Shown piece after piece: positions 1 to 8,895 of a DNA stretch of 33,747 bases. Source of the stretch: Candidatus Woesearchaeota archaeon (GTDB taxonomy: Archaea > Nanobdellota > Nanobdellia > Woesearchaeales > UBA9642); assembly GCA_026002815.1 (NCBI GenBank), contig BPGB01000015.1, positions 1 through 33,747 of the forward strand, in the 5' to 3' direction. The position numbers and the translations under genes are program-made. The stretch's first letter is position 1. Every line of letters begins with the position of its first letter. The notes beneath the pieces are model-generated. The model made no database searches and was not told where the DNA came from. It saw only the letters and a program-made list of their open reading frames with translations.

Positions 1-302
1 TGAGAAATCCCGGTTACTACTATGTTACTGATGTTGAGAAAATAACCGGAATACTTGCTCTGGCTGGCGGAGTTACAGGTGCTGCAGCTTCAAAAGAAAT
101 TTATATCCTCAGGGGTGAAGAAGAAATTGAATTAAATGTTTCAGAATTAACAGCTAAAGGAAACACTGCAGCAGACTTTGGGCTTCGCTCGGGAGACAGA
201 ATTTTTGTACCAAGAAGTTTCTGGGCTGATGCATCTCAATACGCAATTATATTTTCCGGAATTGCTGTCCTTAGTACAGTAATAGCATTATTAATAAGAT
301 AA
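1..302 (+). CDS. Polysaccharide export protein, Wza/SLBB type (C-terminal end only)
   Basis: Reading from base 3, about 99 codons are open up to TAA at 300-302; the start lies outside the window. The visible part begins with GYYYVTDVEKITGILALAGG, the pattern of a SLBB (soluble ligand-binding beta-grasp) repeat, continues with a second beta-grasp-like stretch ending in LRSGDRIFVP, and finishes with a hydrophobic helix (YAIIFSGIAVLSTVIALLIR) right at the C-terminus. SLBB proteins of the Wza/OtnA family form the outer-membrane channel for capsule or exopolysaccharide export and dock on a Wzc-type partner. The next gene, 11 bases downstream, encodes that partner, which supports the call. Only the tail is visible, so the export domain itself is inferred. 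Confidence 0.8.
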   Translation, partial: RNPGYYYVTDVEKITGILALAGGVTGAAASKEIYILRGEEEIELNVSELTAKGNTAADFGLRSGDRIFVPRSFWADASQYAIIFSGIAVLSTVIALLIR

Positions 303-313
303 TAAAAAGTCAA

Positions 314-2944
314 ATGAGTATGGAAAAGAATAAAAATAACGAAGAATATATACCTCTCAGATTCAGCAGTAAAAATGTACCTAAGAGAGAGAAAACACTT
401 GTTGAAATATTTCAGATAATTGCAAGGAATAAAAAAATATTATTCGCCACCGTAGGAGTATTCCTCATTGCTGCATTAATCTACAGCTTTACAGCTACCC
501 CGATTTATGAAGCAAGTGCAACCCTAAAGAAAGAAGGAAATCCAAACGACAGAAGATTAGGCTCAGGAACAGACATATCAACTCTTTTAAGTTTGCAATC
601 AACGGATGAAATCGAAACCGAGCTTGAACTAATAAAAACATTTAAAGTTGCTTCAGAAGTAGCCAAAGAATTGGACCTTTTTGTAAATGTTAAAGAAATT
701 AAATGGAACAGTAACGATAAAAATTATGAAGTAAATAAAACCTTTGTTGAAATGAGTGATCCATCATTCATATCAAAAAATTCAAGAAAATTCAGAATAC
801 CGGAAAAGTTTAAGATAAAATTCAATCGTACGGAGGATCTGATTAGTGGTGATTTCTCAATTTTAAAAGAGAATGAAGATAAATATGAACTAATTGATTT
901 ATTAAGTGGTAAAAAGATTTCTGAAAGCACAATTGAAAAACCTAAGTTTGATGGAACTTATCCGCTTGATACTATTCCCGGTTTTACAATCAAACGTGAT
1001 ACTGCTGCAATATTCATTCTACCACTAAACGGGGATGTTAAAATAGAATTCAGTTGGAATGCAGCACCGCTAAAGAGTGAATTTATATTTACTCTGAATG
1101 ACATTAATCAGACTGCAATTGGTGTTTCAAAAAGCATTAAAGTTTCGCGAGTTGGAAAAACCAATATATTTAATCTCGGTTACTCGTCAAGTTCAGCTTA
1201 TGCTGCAGCTTTAATTACCAATACCGTAGTGGATAAGTACCGTGAAGCACGAATGGATCAGAAAAAGCAAACCATACGCTATTCTTATAATACAGTTGAT
1301 AAACAGCTCCTTGAAGTTCAGGATAAATTGCAGGAAGCAGAAAAAACCCTTAGCGATTTTAAGGCCAGCGGTCAGATAATGTCAATTGATGCAAGTTCTC
1401 AGGAAATTGTTGGATTCTTAAGCCGTCTCGAAGCCGAAAAAGTTTCAACAGATTTATTGTTAAGCGATTACAAAAATAAAGTGGCTGATTTGCAAACTCA
1501 GCTTTCTCAAAAAGGATTTTTCGATCAAAGTTATCTTAACCCCCGTGGTGAAGGCGAAGGAACTTCTCCTTTTGCCGAATTAATGAGACAACTATCAAAC
1601 CTTGAGTTACAACGAATTGAACTTCTTCAGAAAAGAACAGAAAACCATCCTGATGTTAAAGCAGTAGATGAGCAGATAAACTCGGTTAAACAACGACTTA
1701 GTAGTTTTAATGAAAATACTATAACAGCTTACCAAATTATGATTAGCACACTTGAGAAGAAGCTGCTTAAGATAAACGATATGATGTCCAAATATGAATC
1801 AAAACTTCAGAGTTTACCGGCACAGGAAAATAAACTGGTTCAGATTTTAAGACAGAAAGCTACTTATGAAAAAATATTCACTATACTTTTGGATCAAAGA
1901 GAAGCGATGCGTGTAGCCGAACTCTCAAGTCCGCAGGATATCTCAATTGTTGATGAAGCAAAGATTCCGCAATTCCCATCCTGGCCTAAGAAATCTTTTA
2001 TTGTACTAATAAGTTTGGTATTGGGTTCTTTTCTTGGAGTTCTTTTAATCTTTACAATCGAATTGAAAAAAACAAGGTATGTAAATCTTGATGAACTTGA
2101 AGAAGAATTTAAGATTCCTATTCTTTCATTAATACCTAAGCTTTCCAAAGAAATAGTTAAAGCAGTAGAAAATAATCCCGAACATAAAGTTGCTCTGCTC
2201 ACAGTTCAGGATGATGGATTAAAAGAAACATATCGTGTATTAAAAACAAAATTATTTCAGAACATTAATCCCGAAACCAAATTGTTAATGATAACCAGTT
2301 GTGAAGAAGATTCGGGTAAAACCACTGTAGCTGCAAACCTTGCGGCATCTTTAGCTCAGGAAGGTAAAAGAGTTCTTCTTATCGACTGTGATTTAAGAAA
2401 GGGTGATCTATCTGGATTGTTTGGACTCAGTAAAGAAACAAAAGGGTTACTGGATTATTTACTCAACGATAGTCCGCCTAAGATTTATACTCGTGCTTCA
2501 AAGAATATTGATATAATTCCCTCAGGTGGCTTAAGCTCGGACTCTGGTACTTTACTGGATTCTGCAAGAATGAGAATGCTTTTCAAATCGCTTGATACAA
2601 CACAGTATGATTTAATAATTGTTGATACACCACCTGTAACCCGAGTTGTCGATCCTCTGGTATTATCACATTCCTTGCATAATGCAATTGTGGTGGTGAG
2701 ACCTGAACACTCTCTTTTAGAAACTGTTCGCTGGGGAATATCTGAATTGCTAAATGCTAAAATTAATGTTAAAGGATTAGTAATTAACGCTGCTGATATA
2801 GAAAAATCCTATTACTATAAGCATCGTTATGGTTATGGATATGGTTATGGAAGCAAAAATGGAAATGGTAAAGCAAAAGATGCAAAAAAGATTAAGCAGG
2901 AATTTCAACTGAAGTTTAAAGATCAGCTTACACATAAAAATTAA
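314..2944 (+). CDS. wzc: Wzc-type polysaccharide co-polymerase with C-terminal tyrosine autokinase
   Basis: An 876-residue inner-membrane protein that should control chain length and export of the polysaccharide. Seen in order: a Wzz-type N-terminal membrane helix (about 42-60); a long periplasmic region with coiled-coil stretches (about 310-540); the conserved proline-rich lead-in (KIPQFPSWPKKS) to a second helix (about 555-578); and a cytoplasmic BY-kinase domain. The kinase has a Walker A-like CEEDSGKTT (about 660-668), Walker A' VLLIDCDLRKG (about 685-695), Walker B LIIVDTPP (about 766-773), and a C-terminal tyrosine cluster (YYYKHRYGYGYGYG, about 833-846), the autophosphorylation tail of this family. 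The P-loop is slightly off consensus, with Cys where Ala/Gly is usual. It is longer than E. coli Wzc (720 aa) because of the periplasmic part. ATG at 314 is used; a second ATG lies two codons on. Confidence 0.95.
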   Translation: MSMEKNKNNEEYIPLRFSSKNVPKREKTLVEIFQIIARNKKILFATVGVFLIAALIYSFTATPIYEASATLKKEGNPNDRRLGSGTDISTLLSLQSTDEIETELELIKTFKVASEVAKELDLFVNVKEIKWNSNDKNYEVNKTFVEMSDPSFISKNSRKFRIPEKFKIKFNRTEDLISGDFSILKENEDKYELIDLLSGKKISESTIEKPKFDGTYPLDTIPGFTIKRDTAAIFILPLNGDVKIEFSWNAAPLKSEFIFTLNDINQTAIGVSKSIKVSRVGKTNIFNLGYSSSSAYAAALITNTVVDKYREARMDQKKQTIRYSYNTVDKQLLEVQDKLQEAEKTLSDFKASGQIMSIDASSQEIVGFLSRLEAEKVSTDLLLSDYKNKVADLQTQLSQKGFFDQSYLNPRGEGEGTSPFAELMRQLSNLELQRIELLQKRTENHPDVKAVDEQINSVKQRLSSFNENTITAYQIMISTLEKKLLKINDMMSKYESKLQSLPAQENKLVQILRQKATYEKIFTILLDQREAMRVAELSSPQDISIVDEAKIPQFPSWPKKSFIVLISLVLGSFLGVLLIFTIELKKTRYVNLDELEEEFKIPILSLIPKLSKEIVKAVENNPEHKVALLTVQDDGLKETYRVLKTKLFQNINPETKLLMITSCEEDSGKTTVAANLAASLAQEGKRVLLIDCDLRKGDLSGLFGLSKETKGLLDYLLNDSPPKIYTRASKNIDIIPSGGLSSDSGTLLDSARMRMLFKSLDTTQYDLIIVDTPPVTRVVDPLVLSHSLHNAIVVVRPEHSLLETVRWGISELLNAKINVKGLVINAADIEKSYYYKHRYGYGYGYGSKNGNGKAKDAKKIKQEFQLKFKDQLTHKN

Positions 2945-2987
2945 TCTTTGCAACAGCTGAAAGTGATTTATAATTTCCACATGAAAT

Positions 2988-4073
2988 GTGAGAATATTAA
3001 ACTTAAAACAACTGAATGATAATATATTGTCCAATTTTACTATTAAAACTATTAACCCCTCGGAAATTTCTGACTGGAATACTGAAATTCTGAGATTAAA
3101 TAATTATTCCTTTTTCCATTCTTTAGAATGGGCTTTGGTACTATCAGATACCTACAAATATAAACCAGTTTACTTCTGCCTCTTTAAGAATAATATCTTA
3201 TCCTCTGTTGTGCCGGCCATGGAGATAAAGAGTAAACTCACTGGCAAACGACTGGTCTCACTTCCATTCAGCGATTTCTGTGAACCATTGTTTAATTCAA
3301 TTGAGGAATCCGAAATACTTAAAGAAAAAATTTTTGAATATTGCGAAAACAATCTTCTGAAATTTATGGAGTTTCGTACTTCAGAGACCAGATTCCCTTT
3401 TGAAACCGGGCAATTCAGAACTGACTTGCGACACATCTTAAATCTTGTTCCTGATGAAAATGAATTAAAGAAAAACTTATCGGATAATACAAAAAGAAAT
3501 ATTAAAACTGCCATCAAAGAAGGGATTATCATTAAAGAAGAAAATTCAGAAGCAGCATTAAAAACCTTTTACAAGCTACAGTGTATAACACGAAAAAAAC
3601 ATGGTTTACCCCCTCAACCTGAATCATTCTTTGATAATATTTACAAACACATACTATCTCAGAGTAAAGGGACAATGTTTTTCGCTTCTCTTAATGGTAA
3701 GCCAATTGCCTCTCTGATGTTTTTCACTTTCGGTGAAAAAGTTTTATATAAATTCGGGGCTTCTTTAAATCAGAACTTACCAAAAGGTGCAAATCATTTG
3801 CTGATGTGGGAAGCAATTAAAAAATATTCATTGCTTGGATTCAAAGAATTTGATTTTGGGAGAACAGAAATCAACCACGAAGGATTACGAAGATATAAAC
3901 TTGGTTTTGGTGCCGATGAAAGACTTATATTTACTACGCGATACGATATAAGAACTAAATCATTCATTCCACCTGAAACAAAAACTACCGGAATTCATAA
4001 TAAAATATTCGAAAGACTGCCTCTAACTGTTTTGAAAATAATTGGCAATGCACTTTATAAGTATATGGGTTAA
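2988..4073 (+). CDS. FemAB/GNAT-like transferase (first of a tandem pair)
   Basis: A 361-residue soluble protein of the FemAB/CelD-BcsL-like acyltransferase type (double GNAT fold). Supporting features are FFHSLEWALVLSDTYKY near the N-terminus, a basic stretch SDNTKRNIKTAIKEGI before the second lobe, KPIASLMFFTFGEKVLYKFGAS, and the C-terminal signature FDFGRTEINHEGLRRYKLGFG. Family members transfer amino acids from aminoacyl-tRNA or acyl groups to cell-wall or surface-polymer precursors; the substrate cannot be read from the sequence. The start is GTG at 2988; there is no in-frame ATG near it, and a TTG 13 codons in is the alternative. It lies 43 bases after wzc and is followed two bases later by a second gene of the same family, so the pair is probably cotranscribed with the export genes. 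Confidence 0.82.
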   Translation: MRILNLKQLNDNILSNFTIKTINPSEISDWNTEILRLNNYSFFHSLEWALVLSDTYKYKPVYFCLFKNNILSSVVPAMEIKSKLTGKRLVSLPFSDFCEPLFNSIEESEILKEKIFEYCENNLLKFMEFRTSETRFPFETGQFRTDLRHILNLVPDENELKKNLSDNTKRNIKTAIKEGIIIKEENSEAALKTFYKLQCITRKKHGLPPQPESFFDNIYKHILSQSKGTMFFASLNGKPIASLMFFTFGEKVLYKFGASLNQNLPKGANHLLMWEAIKKYSLLGFKEFDFGRTEINHEGLRRYKLGFGADERLIFTTRYDIRTKSFIPPETKTTGIHNKIFERLPLTVLKIIGNALYKYMG

Positions 4074-4075
4074 GA

Positions 4076-5113
4076 TTGATTTTTTTAATAACAAATAATT
4101 TGAAAGATGAAAGAATTCTTGATTTCATTTTAAACCATAACAGAGCAACAATTTATCATCATCCTGCCTGGTTAAAAGCAATTGAAAAGTCTTTTAACTA
4201 TAAAGCCAATTACCTTCTTGAATTAAATGAAGCAAATGAAATAAAAGGTTTACTTCCATTTATAGAATTCAATAACAAAATCACAGAGAAAAAACTGATT
4301 TCTTTTCCGATGTCAACTTATTGTGACCCTTTGATAACAGATGAGAAATTGCCGAAAGCAATAGAATTTTTGAAGATTAATTACCTAACATTTAAAACAA
4401 TTGATTTAAGAACATTAAAAAATTTGGATAAAGTTTTACCACAATTTTCATTTACAGAGGAATATGTAACTCACATACTTAAACTTAAAAATACGCTTGA
4501 TGAGACTTTCAATTCATTTCACCCCACTAGTGTGCGGGCTTCAATCCGAAGAGCAGAGAAAAATAATCTTCAAATAAAATGGGGAAATTCTCTTGCTGAT
4601 TTGAATATCTTTTATCATCTTGAATTCAAATTGAGAAAAAGACTTTTATTACCACCTATCCCTTACAACTTTTTTAAGAATATTTGGACCGAATTAAGTA
4701 AAGAAAATTTAATTTCGCTGCCGATAGTTTATAAAGATGAATTCCCAGTTGCCGCCGGTTTCATACTTAACTTTAAAGATACTTATTATCTTGAGTACAC
4801 AGCTTCTGATAAAAATTATTTCAATGTGTATCCTAACCATAAATTGTTTTATGAAGTTATTAAAAAAGCACATTTGACCGGAGCTAAAAAAGTTGACTTT
4901 GGCAGAACTTCCAATTATAACCAGTCTTTAATTACTTTTAAAGAGAAATGGGCTGCTGAGAAATTTCCTGTTTACCATCATGTTTACCCTGGAAAATCGA
5001 ATAATGTAAAAAACAAGAACTCATTAAGAAAATATCTGATGAAAATAAATTATTATTTACCGGATTTTGTCCACGAACTCGAGGGGAAATTCATATACAG
5101 GCATTTTCTTTAA
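4076..5113 (+). CDS. FemAB/GNAT-like transferase (second of a tandem pair)
   Basis: A 345-residue protein of the same fold as its upstream neighbour, seen in ATIYHHPAWLKAIEKSF, SVRASIRRAEKNNLQIKWG, VAAGFILNFKDTYYLEYTAS and KKVDFGRTSNYNQSLITFKEKW. The order of landmarks is the same in both genes, but the sequences are clearly diverged, so this is an old duplication or two independent recruitments rather than a recent copy. The predicted start is TTG at 4076, only two bases after the upstream stop, which suggests translational coupling; no in-frame ATG gives a full domain. A modifying role on the polysaccharide or the cell wall is inferred from family and context. The substrate is unknown. Confidence 0.78.
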   Translation: MIFLITNNLKDERILDFILNHNRATIYHHPAWLKAIEKSFNYKANYLLELNEANEIKGLLPFIEFNNKITEKKLISFPMSTYCDPLITDEKLPKAIEFLKINYLTFKTIDLRTLKNLDKVLPQFSFTEEYVTHILKLKNTLDETFNSFHPTSVRASIRRAEKNNLQIKWGNSLADLNIFYHLEFKLRKRLLLPPIPYNFFKNIWTELSKENLISLPIVYKDEFPVAAGFILNFKDTYYLEYTASDKNYFNVYPNHKLFYEVIKKAHLTGAKKVDFGRTSNYNQSLITFKEKWAAEKFPVYHHVYPGKSNNVKNKNSLRKYLMKINYYLPDFVHELEGKFIYRHFL

Positions 5114-5243
5114 TAAGTCTCATATCTGAACTTAATTTTAATCTTGTATCATTAATAGATGACAATCCAACTATTTATTATGAATTTGGAGAAATCCTTC
5201 TTGGCAAAATAATTGACCCTGAATGAACTATCATTAAACAATC

Positions 5244-5251
5244 CTAAGAGG
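5244..5251 (+). promoter_or_regulatory. Strong ribosome binding site of the thioester lipoprotein gene
   Basis: AAGAGGG at 5244-5251 sits 7-8 bases before ATG 5259. Most genes in this window, including nearly all of the glycosyltransferase operon, show no clear Shine-Dalgarno sequence, so this one stands out and fixes the start. Confidence 0.55.
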
Positions 5252-5258
5252 GCTATAT

Positions 5259-6392
5259 ATGAAAATTCTAATTCGCAATTTTTTCCTTTTCTTTTCAATT
5301 ATATTGATTTTTTCTGCTTGTCAGAGTGCAGAAGACATCACTTCACCTGCTTCAGAACTAGATAAGAAAGGTGCTAATACACAGGTTACGATTACACCTG
5401 TAAATACGGTTCCCGGTACAGAGACTTGTGTTGAATTAGTAGCAGGACAGCACTATGTAGTAGGAACAGTATGTATAAAGACCGAAGGATCAAATCTTAA
5501 AGTGAAATATAACCTCACTGATTCAGATTGGTCTATAACCGAAACTCATCTGGCTGTTGTGGGAAATCCAAATGACTTCCCCCGAACTTCAAACGGAAAT
5601 CCAAAGGTGGGAAACTTCCCGTATAAAGGAACACATAACAATGTATCTGAGGTCGAGTACTCTGTACCAATCGGAAATTTACCTCCGACCGTTTATGTTG
5701 CTGTACATGCAGTGGTTAAAAATTGTGAAGTAACCCCTGCAACAAATCTTTGTCCGGATTTTCCAGCGAATATTACAATGACCCCCACCTGGCTACCTCA
5801 GGGAATGGATTACACCGTTAAAGTAGATTTTGAATCTCAAACTTATTATGGGTTTTGTGTTGATAATTCGAGATTTATCGGTTCTGGAGGATCAAGAACT
5901 GTAAATTTTATTTGTTCTTATGACCCAAACTTACCGGCGTGTACAACATTTGTTGAAAAACCTGAAAACCTTGATCTTGTAAACTGGATAATAAATAACA
6001 GACAGAGTAACTGGAATCGGGCTGTTGTTCAGGCAGCTATCTGGCAATTAATAAACCCTTCCGGTAATTTAACGGGTTGGGACACATCTACAACTACCAC
6101 CGGAGAATGGCGCCATGATCCTGTTTTAAGAGAACAAATTGTTTCTCTGGCAATGCAGCACGATGGTTATGTACCCGAATGTGGTGAAAAAGTATTAGTG
6201 CTCGTATACGGACCTGGTGACATTTGTAACCCAATCAGACAGGTATTAGCTTTTGAAGTACCGGTTGAGTGTATACCGGGAGAATGTGAATCAGAAACAG
6301 CTTGGGGATTCCCTTATAACAATGGCCCGATTCCTGGGAAGAGTGCTTTATTCGGCTCTCAGTGGGCTAGATATTTCTCTTACCTCAGGTAA
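5259..6392 (+). CDS. Secreted lipoprotein with a putative Cys-Gln thioester (TQXA-like) domain
   Basis: A 377-residue protein. A signal sequence of about 20 residues ends in the lipobox FSAC, so Cys21 should be lipidated and the protein surface- or periplasm-anchored. Residues about 45-155 form an all-beta module with WSITETHLAVVGNPNDFP, GNFPYKGTH and VYVAVHAVVKNC, a pattern that recurs in secreted repeat proteins. Residues about 185-325 resemble thioester domains of Gram-positive adhesins: YYGFCVD (Cys200), VNWIINNRQSNW, and VVQAAIW (Gln258), matching the family's [YF]C[ILV]-D ... VNWIL-NN ... TQAAIW pattern, where Cys and Gln form an internal thioester that can bond to a surface. The C-terminus (ESETAWGFPYNN ... 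FSYLR) is of unknown role. It has its own strong RBS and a terminator just downstream, so it may be a separate unit inside the polysaccharide locus. Confidence 0.75.
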   Translation: MKILIRNFFLFFSIILIFSACQSAEDITSPASELDKKGANTQVTITPVNTVPGTETCVELVAGQHYVVGTVCIKTEGSNLKVKYNLTDSDWSITETHLAVVGNPNDFPRTSNGNPKVGNFPYKGTHNNVSEVEYSVPIGNLPPTVYVAVHAVVKNCEVTPATNLCPDFPANITMTPTWLPQGMDYTVKVDFESQTYYGFCVDNSRFIGSGGSRTVNFICSYDPNLPACTTFVEKPENLDLVNWIINNRQSNWNRAVVQAAIWQLINPSGNLTGWDTSTTTTGEWRHDPVLREQIVSLAMQHDGYVPECGEKVLVLVYGPGDICNPIRQVLAFEVPVECIPGECESETAWGFPYNNGPIPGKSALFGSQWARYFSYLR

Positions 6393-6418
6393 ATTTGGTT
6401 TAACCTTTAATTCAAACT

Positions 6419-6452
6419 GGAGACGACTTTAACGAGTCGTCTCTGTATTTTT
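6419..6452 (+). terminator. Rho-independent terminator after the thioester lipoprotein gene
   Basis: A 10-bp stem (GGAGACGACT 6419-6428 with AGTCGTCTCT 6435-6444, one G-T wobble) with a 6-base loop (TTAACG), followed by GTATTTTT. It lies 27 bases after the stop codon at 6392. Confidence 0.85.
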
Positions 6453-6483
6453 AAAAATGTTTATTGCCTGCTAATTTTTTATT

Positions 6484-7404
6484 GTGCTAAAAAAAATCTT
6501 TTACATAATAAAACCTCTTATTCCAAGAAAATTGCAATTGCAATTGAGAAGAAAACTCATTTTTTCGAAGCTACCATCCTATAAAGATATCTGGCCAATA
6601 TTAAAAGGTTCTGAAAAGAAACCTGAATACTTTTCTGGCTGGCCGGAACGAAAACAATTTGCGTTAGTACTTACTCACGATGTTGAACACAAAAGAGGTT
6701 ATGATCGTGTAATTAAGCTTATGGAAATTGAAAAAGAACTCGGCTTTGTATCGTCATTTACTTTCGTGCCAGAAAGAGATTATATAGTTGAGAAAGAGCT
6801 TCTCCAAACATTAAGGGAAAATGGTTTTGATTATGGTGTTCACGGACTTTATCACGATGGAAAACTATTTTCATCTGAATCTGAATTCCTTAGAAGAGCA
6901 ACTAAAATAAATTCTTATCTGAAAGACTGGAATACAAATGGTTTTAGAGCACCCGCTATGCATCATAATCTCGATTGGATTGGAGCACTTAATATAGAAT
7001 ATGATATGTCAACTTTCGATACTGATCCTTTCGAACCACAGCCGGATGGAGTTGGAACTATATTTCCCTTTTGGGTTGAAAATAAAAGACATCCTGAAGG
7101 TGGGTACATAGAATTGCCATATACTCTTCCTCAGGATTTTACTCCGTATGTTCTGATGAAAGAAACAACTCCAAAAATCTGGATTGATAAACTTGATTGG
7201 ATTGCTGAGCACAATGGAATGGCACTAGTTAATGTTCATCCCGATTATATTGATTTTGAAAATTCAGGTAAAAACTTTGAAGAATTCAATCTTAATATCT
7301 ACACTGATTTTCTTGAATATGTAAAGACAAAGTACGAAGGTAAATACTGGAATCCGCTGCCAACGGAAGTTGCTGTCTTTTGGAAAAAGTTGATTAAACC
7401 GTAA
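6484..7404 (+). CDS. Polysaccharide deacetylase (NodB-like, CE4 family)
   Basis: A 306-residue protein with the NodB homology domain over roughly residues 55-260. Motif 1 is THDVEH (catalytic and metal-binding Asp), motif 2 is VHGLYHDG (the two metal-binding His), motif 3 is GFRAPAM, and a late motif is VNVHPDY. The family removes N-acetyl or O-acetyl groups from glycans in a metal-dependent reaction. No signal peptide is obvious; the N-terminus is basic and amphipathic (IIKPLIPRKLQLQLRRK). The start is GTG at 6484. A second, divergent deacetylase lies at 16503-17312 in the same locus, so the polysaccharide probably carries N-acetylated sugars processed at more than one step. Confidence 0.88.
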   Translation: MLKKIFYIIKPLIPRKLQLQLRRKLIFSKLPSYKDIWPILKGSEKKPEYFSGWPERKQFALVLTHDVEHKRGYDRVIKLMEIEKELGFVSSFTFVPERDYIVEKELLQTLRENGFDYGVHGLYHDGKLFSSESEFLRRATKINSYLKDWNTNGFRAPAMHHNLDWIGALNIEYDMSTFDTDPFEPQPDGVGTIFPFWVENKRHPEGGYIELPYTLPQDFTPYVLMKETTPKIWIDKLDWIAEHNGMALVNVHPDYIDFENSGKNFEEFNLNIYTDFLEYVKTKYEGKYWNPLPTEVAVFWKKLIKP

Positions 7405-8055
7405 CTCAAGTCGCCGGACTTAATCATATAATTCTTGTTCACGCAAAGCCGCAAAGAACGCGAAGTTAAAATTTAAACCACAGATTAACACAGATGTTAC
7501 GCCACTAATTATCACTAATTGATCACGAATTTGATAAAACTTAAACTGATTAAAACATTATTCGAAAATCCCAATAGGGATGAAATATTTATAGAACAAT
7601 GCAAGTAGGTGATAATGTTAAATCCCAGAAGGGATGACATTATTTTCACGAAAAACCGCAATTAACGCAAAGAGAAAATTTAAAACACAGATGTTACACC
7701 ACTAATTATCACTAATTGATCACGAATTTGATAAAACTTAACCTGATTAAATCATTATTCTAAAATCCCGATAGGGATGAAATATTTGTAGATCAATTCA
7801 AGTGGCCGATAATATTAAATCCCAGAAGGGATGACATTATTTCCACGAAAAACCGCAATTAACGGAAAATTTTTTGTTTAGTGTTTTAGTGCTTTAGTGG
7901 CAAAAAAAATCTCTCTACAGATTAACACAAATTTTTCTCCGAGGTTCTCTGTCTCTCTTCTCTGAGGTTCTCCGTGTAATAAAACATCCGGCTTGAGTAA
8001 AATTATTGGATGAAAGCCGTAAAACCCACAATAATAAAAATTATCAACGGATTTC
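7405..8055. other. Non-coding stretch with repeats and gene-end remnants
   Basis: About 650 bases without a credible gene. It contains repeat text of the type GCAAAGCCGCAAAGAACGCG, the tandem duplication listed separately, and a TCTCCGTGTAAT stretch (about 7966-7980) that also occurs in inverted form near 18645-18676. Nothing else was recognised. Confidence 0.6.
7488..7866. repeat. Tandem duplication, period 197 bp, with palindromic cores
   Basis: The block 7488-7670 recurs at 7685-7866 with scattered substitutions; both start at ACACAGATGTTAC and end near CCGCAATTAACG. Each copy holds two imperfect palindromes of the ATCCC-(3-4 nt)-GGGAT type, the same core that is multiplied at 22018-22700. 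Confidence 0.8.
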
Positions 8056-8895
8056 TTAACGAAAAATAACCTGAACAGTTTCTGCAAATGATTTGATATA
8101 TTTAATAAGAGCATAAATGAATAACAGCATACCAAACATCTCCAAACTCTCCTCAATAACAACCTCAAAAACATATAACATTGAATCGCCCAGACTATGT
8201 GAATATAACCATCCCCCAATCATTTCGAAACCAATCGCACCAAGTAGATAAATAAAACCAGACAACAAAAACAACATCCTGAGTTTTTCGTCTAATAAAA
8301 ACAATAACCTCAGGAAATATAATGCGAACAAAACCACTGCAATCATTCCGGGAATTATCCAGGCCCAGTAAAGCAACCCACCAGGATTCAGAGAATTTCT
8401 GACCGGATTATTCAATATCTCGTGAACCGAAGCAATCTCATCCATAGACATAAACAGAAACATAACTGAAATGATAAAAAAATATTTTTTGGTTTCGGCT
8501 GAATCAAGCTTGTATATAAGAAAACTAAAGCCAGAAATAATAATCATTAAAAACCCGGAATACCACGAAGGAATGTTCGCCTCCAGATTCATATTAAATA
8601 ATTGGACAAAACGATATAGAACTCTGTTGTTTTCTAAATCTTCACCATAATTAATACTGAAAATACCCGCGATTGAACCTGTTATTACAAGAATACCGGT
8701 AATAACAATTAAAATGAATACAAACTCGGATAGACTAATGTTTGTAAATGCACCAGCATCCTGTTCTGAAATATTATTATTTATCAATTCTTTTTCTGGC
8801 TTAACAATAATAATAGCCACTGATTTATCTCCTTTATATAAAAATTTATTTATTTCGATGTCTAATCTAATGCCAGAATCATTTGTATAATCCAT
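8056..8895 (-). CDS. Multi-pass membrane protein of unknown function with DExxSVHE and EExLEM motifs
   Basis: A 279-residue protein: a polar N-terminal part of about 52 residues, then about six hydrophobic helices (near 55-78, 108-130, 137-152, 173-197, 205-226, 240-265). Charged residues sit inside or at the edges of helices in MSMDEIASVHEIL (about 150-162), IGFEMIGGW (about 220) and VIEESLEMFG (about 243-253). These acidic/His positions look conserved in form and could be a metal or proton site, but I do not recognise a named family. It is on the opposite strand from its neighbours and divergent from the glycosyltransferase operon, so the 176 bases up to 9072 should carry promoters for both directions; none could be called with confidence. 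Confidence 0.75.
   Translation of the reverse strand: MDYTNDSGIRLDIEINKFLYKGDKSVAIIIVKPEKELINNNISEQDAGAFTNISLSEFVFILIVITGILVITGSIAGIFSINYGEDLENNRVLYRFVQLFNMNLEANIPSWYSGFLMIIISGFSFLIYKLDSAETKKYFFIISVMFLFMSMDEIASVHEILNNPVRNSLNPGGLLYWAWIIPGMIAVVLFALYFLRLLFLLDEKLRMLFLLSGFIYLLGAIGFEMIGGWLYSHSLGDSMLYVFEVVIEESLEMFGMLLFIYALIKYIKSFAETVQVIFR

Noticed and set aside
1894-2202. Minus-strand 102-codon open frame inside wzc
   Set aside because: Antisense shadow of a well-supported coding sequence.
5116-5226. Short stretch reading LISELNFNLVSLIDDNPT, reminiscent of a sugar-dehydratase or PglD N-terminus
   Set aside because: Only about 37 codons without a start or a continuing frame; the likeness is too weak to call a remnant.
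2988-7404. XrtA/PEP-CTERM exosortase-associated polysaccharide locus (FemAB plus NodB genes)
   Set aside because: No exosortase gene or PEP-CTERM tail is present in the window; a standard Wzx/Wzy reading fits better.
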